Positions 7,472 through 14,991 of a stretch of 52,673 nt of DNA are shown in pieces (position 1 is the stretch's first letter; every line of letters starts with the position of its first letter). A program made the position numbers and the translations under genes. Under the pieces are notes generated by a model that had not been told where the DNA came from, searched no databases, and saw only the letters and a list, made by a program, of their open reading frames with translations. Origin of the DNA: Sva-07 sp041686315 (GTDB lineage Bacteria > Actinomycetota > Acidimicrobiia > Acidimicrobiales > Ilumatobacteraceae); contig JAWLEC010000001.1 in assembly GCA_041686315.1 (NCBI GenBank), forward strand, positions 1-52,673, read 5' to 3'.

Positions 7472-8627
7472 TGAGGCCGGGGGCGCAGAGGCCCTCGAGC
7501 TCGCGGATCTCGATGCGGTCGCGGTTCGCGTAGGTCACCTCGTTGGCGGGATCGGCCCTGAGGTTGAACACCCGGAACTCCATCTCGGTGGTGTCGACGG
7601 TGAGGATCCGCCCGATCAGCGGGTCGCCGAGATCGAGGATCACCTTGATGGTCTCGAGCGCCTGGATCGATCCGACGATGCCGGGCAGCACGCCCAGCAC
7701 GCCGGCCTCGGCGCAGCTCGGAGCGAGTTCGGCGGGAGGCGGCTCGGGCACCATGTCGCGGTAGGTGGGGCCCTGGGTGGGATGGAACACGCTGACCATG
7801 CCCTCGAACCGGAAGATCGAGCCGTGCACCACCGGGATGCCGAGCTTGACGCTGGCGTCGTTGAGCAGGTAGCGGCTGGGGAAGTTGTCGGCGCCGTCGA
7901 CGATCACGTCGTAGCCGGCGATGATGTCGAGGATGTTCGACGCGTCGAGACGCGTGTCGTAGGTGACCACGTCGACGTCGGGGTTCAACATGGTGAGCGT
8001 CTTCTTGGCCGAGTCGACCTTGCGGTCGCCGATGCGGTCGATGTTGTGCAGGATCTGACGCTGCAGGTTCGACGAGTCGACCTCGTCCATGTCGACGACG
8101 CCGATCGTGCCAACGCCGGCAGCGGCGAGATACAGCGCGGCGGGTGACCCCAGGCCGCCGGCGCCGAGCATCAGCACCTTGGCATCGAGCAGCTTCACCT
8201 GACCCTCGGTGCCCACCTCGGGCAGGAGCAGGTGGCGCTTGTAGCGGTTGTTCTGCTCGGGCGTGAGCGACGCCGGCTGCTTCCACGGGCGGCCCTCGTC
8301 CTTCCAACGGCCGAAGCCGCCCTCCATCGACGTGACGTCGCTGAAGCCGAGTTCGGCGAGGGTCCTGGCGGCGAACGCCGACCGCACGCCGCCGGCGCAG
8401 TAGACGACCACCGGAGCGGTCTTGTCGGCGATGCGGTTCTCGATCTGGGCCTCGAGGTGACCGCGTGGGATGTGGATCGCGTGCTCGAGCGCACCTTCTT
8501 CGTATTCGTCGGGTTCGCGGACGTCGAGGGCGAGTGCGCCGTCGGCGATGTACTCGGCGGCGGTCTCGGTGTCGATCTCGCGGATCTCCGCCTTGGCGGC
8601 GGCGAGCAGGTCACGGAACGTTGCCAT
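7464..8627 (-). CDS. moeB: Rhodanese-MoeB/ThiF fusion (sulfur-carrier adenylyltransferase)
   Basis: A 387-residue fusion. Residues about 1-112 form a rhodanese domain with the active-site loop VVYCAGGVRSAFAA; residues about 120-375 form an E1-like MoeB/ThiF domain with the ATP-binding LGAGGLGSPAALYLAAAGVG and the conserved SNLQRQILH, DGADNFPSRYLLND and SCAEAGVLGVLPG. It should adenylate the C-terminal glycine of a sulfur carrier (MoaD/ThiS/CysO type) and supply sulfur through the rhodanese cysteine. Actinobacterial MoeZR has the domains in the opposite order. Both zinc CxxC pairs of MoeB are replaced (TYRDMVPE and NEVTYAN). The ATG is seven bases after TAGAGT on the minus strand (8640-8635). 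Confidence 0.85.
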   Translation of the reverse strand: MATFRDLLAAAKAEIREIDTETAAEYIADGALALDVREPDEYEEGALEHAIHIPRGHLEAQIENRIADKTAPVVVYCAGGVRSAFAARTLAELGFSDVTSMEGGFGRWKDEGRPWKQPASLTPEQNNRYKRHLLLPEVGTEGQVKLLDAKVLMLGAGGLGSPAALYLAAAGVGTIGVVDMDEVDSSNLQRQILHNIDRIGDRKVDSAKKTLTMLNPDVDVVTYDTRLDASNILDIIAGYDVIVDGADNFPSRYLLNDASVKLGIPVVHGSIFRFEGMVSVFHPTQGPTYRDMVPEPPPAELAPSCAEAGVLGVLPGIVGSIQALETIKVILDLGDPLIGRILTVDTTEMEFRVFNLRADPANEVTYANRDRIEIRELEGLCAPGLTS

Positions 8628-8634
8628 GCGAAGG

Positions 8635-8640
8635 ACTCTA
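8635..8640 (-). promoter_or_regulatory. -10 hexamer of rhodanese-moeB
   Basis: TAGAGT on the minus strand, seven bases upstream of the ATG at 8627; fits a leaderless promoter. The remaining sequence to 8756 shows no gene. Confidence 0.45.
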
Positions 8641-8756
8641 CCGGCGAATCCCTACCGATCCGATCAGGTATCGGGATCCGTCCGGCCGGAACGTCGCTGC
8701 GGCGTGTTCTGACGCCCGTCGCAGCCCGACGACGTGGACCGCCGATGCGCCCGCCG

Positions 8757-9524
8757 TCAGGCCACGAGCGCCGGCAGGATGTCGCCGATCCGCCCGGTGA
8801 GCAGGACATCGGCGTACTGGTCCATCGCGGTGGCGTCACCGTTCACGATCACCACCCGGGCACCGGCGGCCCTGGCCCGGGGCACGCAGTTGGCGACCGG
8901 GAACACGCTCAGCGTGGACCCGACGGCGAGCAGCACGTCGCAGTCCTCACTCACCCGCAACGCCCGGTCGATCACGTCGGGCACCAGCGCCTGGCCGAAG
9001 CTGATCGTGTCGCTCTTGAGGATGCCGCCGCACACGAGACACGGCGGATCGGTCTCGCCGGCACGCACCCGGTCGAGGGCGTCTTCCATGGCCCGGCGGT
9101 CGTCACAGTCCCAGCACCGCGTCCACCACACCGTGCCGTGCACCTCGATCACCCGGTCGGGATCGTTGCCGGCCTTCTGGTGGAGCCCGTCGATGTTCTG
9201 CGTGACGAGGGCGTACAGCTTGCCCTGCCGCTCGACCTCCACGATCGCCCGGTGCCCGGCGTTGGGCTCGGCCGTCCACGCCGGTGTGTGGAGCCGGTTC
9301 TGCCAGGCCGCTGCACGTACCTGCGGATCGGAGAGGTAGTACTCGATGTTGGACGCCTTCTCGGCGGCAGGGTTCTTCGTCCAGAGTCCGTTGGGACCCC
9401 GGAAGTCGGGGATCCCCGAGTCGGTGGAGATCCCCGCACCCGTGAGCACCACGAGACGTTCGGCGGCGTCGACGACGTTGTTCGCCGCCGCGAGCAGGTC
9501 GGTGGTGGGACGCTGGCCGGCCAT
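8757..9524 (-). CDS. Sir2 family NAD-dependent protein deacylase
   Basis: A 255-residue sirtuin. The NAD-binding motif GAGISTDSGIPDFRGPNGLW (about 28-47), TQNIDGLHQKAG, the catalytic His in EVHGTVWW and the four-cysteine zinc knuckle (CWDC ... CLVCGG) are all present and in order, followed by VGSTLSVFPVA. It removes acyl groups from lysines using NAD+; acyl preference cannot be read. It lacks the Ala-Tyr-Arg pair diagnostic of class III desuccinylases. The ATG at 9524 is six bases after CAGCAT on the minus strand and gives the usual family length; longer readings to 9641 add low-complexity sequence. It is divergent from prfC. Confidence 0.9.
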   Translation of the reverse strand: MAGQRPTTDLLAAANNVVDAAERLVVLTGAGISTDSGIPDFRGPNGLWTKNPAAEKASNIEYYLSDPQVRAAAWQNRLHTPAWTAEPNAGHRAIVEVERQGKLYALVTQNIDGLHQKAGNDPDRVIEVHGTVWWTRCWDCDDRRAMEDALDRVRAGETDPPCLVCGGILKSDTISFGQALVPDVIDRALRVSEDCDVLLAVGSTLSVFPVANCVPRARAAGARVVIVNGDATAMDQYADVLLTGRIGDILPALVA

Positions 9525-9654
9525 CTCGACATGCTGGCCGGTTGCGGTCCCCGTCGCAACAGGACCCCGCCGCGATCCGGCGCCGGCGACCCCCGTGCCG
9601 GGCGACGAGCGGCGTCGGCGAGGAGGGCCCCACAGCAGCACGGCAGGACGCCGG

Positions 9655-9660
9655 TAGCGT
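9655..9660 (+). promoter_or_regulatory. -10 hexamer of prfC
   Basis: TAGCGT, seven bases before the prfC ATG at 9668; the leaderless arrangement. The 143-base interval between the sirtuin and prfC starts shows no gene. Confidence 0.45.
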
Positions 9661-9667
9661 CGACGTC

Positions 9668-11248
9668 ATGTCCGAGCAGGTGCTCTCCGAAGCGTCGCGC
9701 CGTCGCACCTTCGCGATCATCAGCCACCCCGACGCGGGCAAGACCACCCTCACCGAGAAGTTCCTGCTCTACGCCGGCGCCATCACCTCGGGCGGCGCCG
9801 TCAAGGCCCACGAGGGCCGCAAGGCCGCCACGTCCGACTGGATGGACATGGAACAGAAGCGCGGCATCTCCATCACCTCCACGGCGCTGAACTTCCCGTA
9901 CCGCGACCACGAGCTGAACCTGCTCGACACGCCCGGTCACCGCGATTTCTCCGAGGACACCTACCGCGTGCTGTCCGCCGTCGATGCCGTGGTGATGGTG
10001 CTCGACTCGGCCAAGGGCATCGAACCCCAGACACTCAAGCTGTTCGAGGTCTGCCGGTCACGCAACCTGCCGGTGATCACCTTCCTCAACAAGCTCGACC
10101 GTCCCGGCATGGAACCACTGGAACTCCTCGACCAGATCGAGGACCAGATCGGGCTCCGTCCCACACCCGCCACGTGGCCGGTCGGGTCGTTCGGCGACCT
10201 CCGCGGCGTGATCGACCGGCGTTCCGACGTGTTCACCCGCTTCACCCGCACCGCCCGGGGCTCGAAGATCGCGCCCGAGGAGGACGTGCCCGCCGAGCGC
10301 GCCGCCGAGGAGGAGGGCGCCGCGTGGGCCACGGGCGTGGAGGAGTCCGAGCTGCTCTCGGCGATGGGGGCCGACGTCGATCTGCCGTCGTTCCTGGCGG
10401 GCGAGTCCACCCCGGTGTTCGCCGGGTCGGCACTCACCAACTTCGGCGTGCGCCACCTGCTCGACGCCATCGTCGACCTGGCGCCGGCTCCGGCGCCGCG
10501 GCTCGACGTCGACGACAAGCCCCGCCACCTCGACGAGCCGTGCTCGGCGTTCGTGTTCAAGGTGCAGGCCAACATGGATCGCCACCACCGCGACCGCATC
10601 GCCTTCGCCCGGATCTGCTCGGGACGCTTCGACCGCGGCATGGTGATGACGTGCGAGCGCACCGGCAAGCCGTTCGCCACCAAGTACGCGTCCACGGTGT
10701 TCGGCGCCGAACGCACCACCGTCGACGAGGCGTTCCCGGGCGACGTCGTCGGGCTCGTCAACGCGACCGGTCTCAACATCGGCGACTCGCTCTACGACGA
10801 GACCGGCCCGCCGGTGAAGTTCCCGCCGATCCCGGCGTTCGCCCCGGAGGTGTTCGCCACCGCCCGGCCGGTCGACACCGGCAAGACCAAGCAGTTCCGC
10901 AAGGGCCTCGACCAGCTCAACGAGGAAGGTGTGGTGCAGGTGCTGAAGGACCCCGACTGGGGCGATGCGTCACCGGTGCTCGCCGCCGTGGGCCAGCTGC
11001 AGTTCGACGTGTTCTCCAACCGGCTCGACATCGAGTTCAACGCACCGATCGAGCTGTCGTCGGCGCCGTACCAGGCCATCCGCCTCACCGACAAGGCCTC
11101 GGCCGACGTGCTGCGGGAGAAGCCCGGCGTGCGGATCCTCGCCCGCTCGGACGGGCATCTCGTCGCCCTGTTCGAGAACAAGTACGCCCTCGCTCGCATC
11201 GAGCAGAACGAGCCCGAACTGGTGCTCGACCACATCATCGCGGGCTGA
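9668..11248 (+). CDS. prfC: Peptide chain release factor 3
   Basis: A 526-residue translational GTPase, the expected RF3 length. G1 SHPDAGKTTLTEK (about 19-31), G2 region ATSDWMDMEQKRGISIT, G3 LLDTPGHRDFSEDTYR and G4 NKLDR are intact; domain II carries RDRIAFARICSGRFDRGM and the C-terminal domain ends with KYALARIEQNEPELVLDHII, as in RF3. RF3 recycles RF1/RF2 from the ribosome after peptide release and acts in post-peptidyl-transfer quality control. The ATG is preceded by TAGCGT at seven bases and gives the standard N-terminus MSEQVLSEASRRRTFAIISHPD. It is followed by a small membrane-anchored unknown gene on the same strand. Confidence 0.95.
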   Translation: MSEQVLSEASRRRTFAIISHPDAGKTTLTEKFLLYAGAITSGGAVKAHEGRKAATSDWMDMEQKRGISITSTALNFPYRDHELNLLDTPGHRDFSEDTYRVLSAVDAVVMVLDSAKGIEPQTLKLFEVCRSRNLPVITFLNKLDRPGMEPLELLDQIEDQIGLRPTPATWPVGSFGDLRGVIDRRSDVFTRFTRTARGSKIAPEEDVPAERAAEEEGAAWATGVEESELLSAMGADVDLPSFLAGESTPVFAGSALTNFGVRHLLDAIVDLAPAPAPRLDVDDKPRHLDEPCSAFVFKVQANMDRHHRDRIAFARICSGRFDRGMVMTCERTGKPFATKYASTVFGAERTTVDEAFPGDVVGLVNATGLNIGDSLYDETGPPVKFPPIPAFAPEVFATARPVDTGKTKQFRKGLDQLNEEGVVQVLKDPDWGDASPVLAAVGQLQFDVFSNRLDIEFNAPIELSSAPYQAIRLTDKASADVLREKPGVRILARSDGHLVALFENKYALARIEQNEPELVLDHIIAG

Positions 11249-11303
11249 TCGTCGGCGGGCACGACTGGTCCTGCGGTCCACTTCGCTGCGCCACGGCCCT
11301 CAC

Positions 11304-11309
11304 TAGGGT
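11304..11309 (+). promoter_or_regulatory. -10 hexamer of 11317 gene
   Basis: TAGGGT, seven bases before the GTG at 11317. The hexamer supports the GTG at 11317 over the in-frame GTG at 11308. Confidence 0.4.
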
Positions 11310-11316
11310 GTCGGCC

Positions 11317-12030
11317 GTGACCGCACTCCCCCGCCTCACCGTTCTCGCCCTGGTGGCCACAGCGGCCGTGCTGGTGCCGGCCGCGGCGTCGGCCACGGCA
11401 CCGCCTGCCACCGAGGCACCGGCGGAGGCCACCACCGCCGAACCCGCGCCGACCGAGCCTCCTGCCGACCCGCCGGCCACCGAGGCACCTGCGCCTCCGG
11501 CCGCCGAGACACCGGTCGACGGCGAGGTCGACGGGGACGACGACGGCATCGACATCCCCTGGGGAACGATCCTGCTGGTCGGGGCACTGGTGGTCGCGCT
11601 GCTCGTGATCGTCAGTGCGTTCTCCGGCCGGACGTCCTCGCGGGCTCGCCGGGCCGCCGCCCCGCGGCGCGCCGACCCGGCCCGCAGCAGCCTGCTCAGC
11701 ACGTCGCAGTGGGTCCACGACCAGCTCTCGCTCGAGCTGATGGCGGCGTCGCCGGCCAGTGCGCGTCAGCGCTGGGCCACCGAACGTTCGCGTCTCGACA
11801 ACGTGGCGATCGGCGCCCAGCAGCAGTGGACCGAGGGCCACGGCGAGGCGTGGCAGCGCCTCGGCCAGACCACATCGGCCCTGGCCGGTGCGCTCGAGAC
11901 CAACATCGCGCTGCGCGAGCAGGCCGAACCCAACCCGCAACTGGTGCAGCAGTCGGTCGACGTCGTCAACCGCAACCGGGCGGTGCTGCAACAGCTGATC
12001 TCGGCGCTGTGGCCCAGCGTGCACAGCTGA
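11317..12030 (+). CDS. Secreted/anchored protein of unknown function with Pro-Ala-Thr linker and one TM helix
   Basis: A 237-residue protein I do not recognise. It opens with a signal peptide (TVLALVATAAVLVPAAASATA, cleavable after ASA), continues with a roughly 50-residue Thr/Glu/Ala/Pro-rich linker (repeats of TEAP), an acidic DGEVDGDDDG patch, a single membrane segment (TILLVGALVVALLVIVSAF, about 88-106), a basic stop-transfer SSRARRAAAPRRADPARS, and a C-terminal soluble helical domain of about 110 residues. By the positive-inside rule the C-terminal domain is cytoplasmic and the linker outside. The helical domain (WVHDQLSLELMAASPASARQRW) shows no catalytic motif. The GTG start is seven bases after TAGGGT. 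The link to prfC is positional only. Confidence 0.6.
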   Translation: MTALPRLTVLALVATAAVLVPAAASATAPPATEAPAEATTAEPAPTEPPADPPATEAPAPPAAETPVDGEVDGDDDGIDIPWGTILLVGALVVALLVIVSAFSGRTSSRARRAAAPRRADPARSSLLSTSQWVHDQLSLELMAASPASARQRWATERSRLDNVAIGAQQQWTEGHGEAWQRLGQTTSALAGALETNIALREQAEPNPQLVQQSVDVVNRNRAVLQQLISALWPSVHS

Positions 12031-12055
12031 CGTCGATCACGCCGTCAGCCGGACC

Positions 12056-14482
12056 TCATCCCGGCTCGAGTTCCCGCTCCGACACCGGCTCGGAAGGCGA
12101 CTCCGACACCGGCTCGGCGAGAACGTCGGCTGCCCACCTCAACAGATCGACGGCCTGTTCGAGCGAGAGTCCCGAACCCTCCCGGACGGCGTACTCGAGT
12201 TCCTGCTCGGTCAACAACCGTCGGAGACGTTCGTCGGTGGCCTCGCGAAGCGACAACACCCGTTCGAAGCCGCCCTGTTCGAGCTCTCCGCTCAACGCCC
12301 GCAGCGCTGCCAGCATCGACGCCGCTTCGCGCGGGTGCGTGCGTACCATCGGTCGATAGGCGAACTCGAGGAAGTTGACCGTGGCCGTCCGCATGCCGGC
12401 CGACAGCATGATGTCGCAGGCATCGGCGAGGCTGCGCAGTTGCGCCGCATCGTCGCGGGCCGCCTCGTGCAGATGCGCGATGCCCAGGAGTGCGTATCCG
12501 GCCGCCGACGGACGCTTGATGGCGACCGAGAGGTCCGCGACCTCACGAGCCATGTCGAACGTCTCCGGCGCACCCGGTGTGGCGATCATCCGGTTGACGA
12601 GCGCCGTGATCGTGTGCACGGCACCGACGTCTCGAGCCATCGACACGCCCCGGTCCCCGATTGCCGCCGCCGCGGGCTCGTCGTCGGCAATCGCGTGCAC
12701 GATGCCGAGTACCCCGTAGAGGCGGGACGTCTCCGACGGGTCGGCGTCGAGGGCGCTCACCGTCTTGCGGAGGTGCTCGTCGGCCTCCTCGAGTTTGCCG
12801 CTGAAGGCGAGACGGAGTGCGAGCCGTGCGCCGGCGTAGGCCGGATAGGGCGACCCGTGCTCCTCGGCGATGCCGATCGCCTTGCGTGCCGCGGCCTCCG
12901 ACTCGTCGTTCCTGCCGATCAGCCAGTCGGCGCTGGCGAGCCAGCCCAGCACCCTCGTCCGCAGTTCGGGCGACACCTCGGGGACGTCGCAGCGCTCCAA
13001 CCAGTCGCGTGCTTCGCGCCCCATCGACCGGGTGGTCCACATGTCGGTGAGCCGGAGCGCCAACTCCGCTGCCTCGTCCGGATGGTGTTCGAGCAGCCAG
13101 ACGAAGGCGATGCGAGCGTCGTCCAACCAGCGGACCGCCAGGTCGATGTTCGCCCGTGCCGTCGCGGGATCCCGGTCGTCGATCGGCGAGGGAAGCTCGT
13201 GAAGCACCCAACGCGCCAGACGCCCGCGGACGGCGTCTCCCCGCTCGCCGAGGCGTTCGGTGCAGAACTCGCGCACGGGCGCCAGCAGCCGGAACTCGTC
13301 CTCGTCACGCATCACCAGCGAGCGGCTGCACAGCTCGTCGAGCACGTCGATGGCGTCGAACTCGTCCAGCCCGCACACGGCTGCAGCGGCGCGCCAGGTG
13401 AAGGCTCCCTGGAACACCGACAACGAGTCCAAGACCTCCGCGTCACCCGCATCGAGGAGATCGACGCTCCACCCGATGGCGTGACGCAACGTCCGATGGC
13501 GTCCGACACCGTCGCGCGAGCGCAGCAGAGCGAGCGCCTCGTCGAGATGGCCGAGCACGTCCTCGGGCGACAGCGTCCGGATCCGCGCCGCAGCCAGTTC
13601 GATCGCCAGTGGAAGGCCGTCGAGGCGCCGGCAGATCGCCGTCACCGTCGCGTGATCGGCGGCCGTCAGCCGGAAGCCGGGGTCGGCGTCCCGGGCCCGC
13701 TCCACGAACAGCCTGACCGCAGGAGCCGACGACTCGACATCGGGCTCCGGCATCGGAGTCGCCGAGCCCGACGGGCCGGTCGGGTGTCGGCCACTGTCGA
13801 GGGGTGCCAGGAGCACCACGTCCTCGATCTCGAGGCCCAGATGGCGCTGGGACGTGCACAAGATGGCCGACCGGATGTCGCTGTCGACCACAGCGCCGAG
13901 CGCATCGGCCGTCGCCTCCAGCAGGTGCTCGCAGTTGTCGAGCAGCACCAGCATCCGCCGCGTCGACAGTGCCGCTCGGAGTTCGTCCACCGGCATCGCC
14001 CCACCCTCGACCGTCAGGGCCACTCCGGTCACGATCGCCGCCACGAGCCGGTCGGGCTCGTCCACAGCGGCGAGGTCGACGAACCACACCCCGTCGGGGA
14101 ACGAGGAACGGAGGCGCTGCGCGACGTGCAGCGACAGGCGCGTCTTGCCGACGCCGCCGGGCCCGACCAGCGTCACCAGAGGTCGGCGCTCGACCAGCTC
14201 GGCGACGTCGCGCAGTTCGACGTCACGGCCGATGAGGCCTTCCGACACCGCCGGTAGCCAGCCGAGATCCACGTTCTCGGTGCGGAGCTCGGGGAACTCC
14301 GTGGGCAGTCCGTCGGCGACGAGTTGCAGCAGGCGCTCGGGTTGGTGCAGGCCACGCAGTCGGTGCACGCCGACGTCTCGGAAGTGCACGTCGGGATGGT
14401 CGGACACGATGTCGGCGAGCACGCCGCTGACGAGGACCTGGCCGCCGTGTCCCGCGGCCGCGATGCGGGCGCAACGATTCAT
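12056..14482 (-). CDS. Truncated regulator: cyclase remnant, NB-ARC-like ATPase, TPR-like repeats
   Basis: Reading from ATG 14482 gives 808 residues. The first 55 are the C-terminal end of a class III adenylate/guanylate cyclase domain (MNRCARIAAAGHGGQVLVSG, then RDVGVHRLRGLHQPERLLQL); they are followed by an AAA/NB-ARC-type ATPase with P-loop LVGPGGVGKT (about 105-114) and Walker B RRMLVLLDNCEHLL, and a long alpha-helical TPR-like region from about residue 430 to the end. Full-length relatives carry the whole cyclase domain first. Here the cyclase catalytic half is missing and a one-base deletion separates the surviving fragments at about 14490 (see the pseudogene entry). No C-terminal LuxR HTH is visible. 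It may persist as an ATPase/TPR signalling protein or be decaying. Confidence 0.7.
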   Translation of the reverse strand: MNRCARIAAAGHGGQVLVSGVLADIVSDHPDVHFRDVGVHRLRGLHQPERLLQLVADGLPTEFPELRTENVDLGWLPAVSEGLIGRDVELRDVAELVERRPLVTLVGPGGVGKTRLSLHVAQRLRSSFPDGVWFVDLAAVDEPDRLVAAIVTGVALTVEGGAMPVDELRAALSTRRMLVLLDNCEHLLEATADALGAVVDSDIRSAILCTSQRHLGLEIEDVVLLAPLDSGRHPTGPSGSATPMPEPDVESSAPAVRLFVERARDADPGFRLTAADHATVTAICRRLDGLPLAIELAAARIRTLSPEDVLGHLDEALALLRSRDGVGRHRTLRHAIGWSVDLLDAGDAEVLDSLSVFQGAFTWRAAAAVCGLDEFDAIDVLDELCSRSLVMRDEDEFRLLAPVREFCTERLGERGDAVRGRLARWVLHELPSPIDDRDPATARANIDLAVRWLDDARIAFVWLLEHHPDEAAELALRLTDMWTTRSMGREARDWLERCDVPEVSPELRTRVLGWLASADWLIGRNDESEAAARKAIGIAEEHGSPYPAYAGARLALRLAFSGKLEEADEHLRKTVSALDADPSETSRLYGVLGIVHAIADDEPAAAAIGDRGVSMARDVGAVHTITALVNRMIATPGAPETFDMAREVADLSVAIKRPSAAGYALLGIAHLHEAARDDAAQLRSLADACDIMLSAGMRTATVNFLEFAYRPMVRTHPREAASMLAALRALSGELEQGGFERVLSLREATDERLRRLLTEQELEYAVREGSGLSLEQAVDLLRWAADVLAEPVSESPSEPVSERELEPG

Positions 14483-14575
14483 CGGCGGACCAACAGGTCG
14501 CCCGCTCGCTGCTCCACCATGCCCCGGTGGGCGCCGATGCGGACGGCGAGCGGCTCCACCTCCGGTCTGCCCAGG
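14483..14575 (-). pseudogene. Cyclase-domain fragment, frameshifted relative to the downstream ATPase
   Basis: The minus strand encodes PLAVRIGAHRGMVEQRAGDLL, a typical class III cyclase stretch (compare RVRIGLHTGEAEERDGDYF), and then hits TGA at 14481-14479. Adding one base in the GACCTGTTGGTCCG region would continue as GDLFGPPMNRCARI, the normal cyclase sequence, in the frame of the downstream ATPase. The TGA overlaps the ATG at 14482 as ATGA, so coupled restart is possible. Upstream of about 14575 the cyclase similarity stops abruptly. Confidence 0.6.
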
Positions 14576-14611
14576 TCGGCGGGGGCGCAACTGGGCCCAC
14601 TCGATGCGACG

Positions 14612-14983
14612 ATGCGAGACCTGATCTTCGGGTTCCACGATGCACCCGTGTACCGGCAGCTGGCGTGGGAGCGTCCGGCAGATCTCGCCGATCGGCTGTG
14701 GACGGTGCTCACGTCGCTCGACGCTCGACCGTTCCCCGCCACGTGGAAGCTGATCGAGGAGTACGGCGCCGGCGCCTACCTCGGCCTGGAGGAGACCTCC
14801 GGACCGATGTTCTGCAGCGAGCTCGTCGCCTTCACCTACCAGGGAGTGGGGCTGCTCGACGACCCCCCGCCGGCGAACGCCTACAGCCCGACCGACTTCT
14901 CCTCGACGTCGACCAGCTCGCTACGTGTTGCGCCGGTGGTCGGCGAATTCGCCGTCGACGTGGCGATCGCCGCCCCGTCCTGA
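14612..14983 (+). pseudogene. 5'-truncated papain-like amidase (YiiX/NlpC-P60-like) C-terminal fragment
   Basis: About 123 residues from ATG 14612, ending AFTYQGVGLLDD-PPPANAYSPTDFSS and a short tail. MFCSELVAF (Cys about 68) is the nucleophile motif of permuted papain-fold hydrolases of the YiiX/YaeF group, in which the catalytic His lies in the N-terminal part. That N-terminal part is absent: reading the same frame upstream runs directly into sequence antisense to the cyclase regulator. A few residues before the ATG (AQLGPLDAT) may still be original, putting the breakpoint near 14575-14590. The surviving piece has no complete active site, so it is probably a remnant; a short independent protein cannot be excluded. 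Confidence 0.5.
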
Positions 14984-14991
14984 GTCACCGG

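Noticed and set aside
14479..14482. In-frame TGA in the cyclase fragment as a second selenocysteine codon
   Set aside because: The continuing cyclase sequence is in another frame, not after the TGA, and no conserved Cys is expected there; a one-base deletion explains it.
12056..14638. An 860-residue reading of the regulator from 14638
   Set aside because: The first 50 residues have no similarity to cyclase and are antisense to the amidase remnant; similarity begins near GPPMNRC, so the ATG at 14482 is used.
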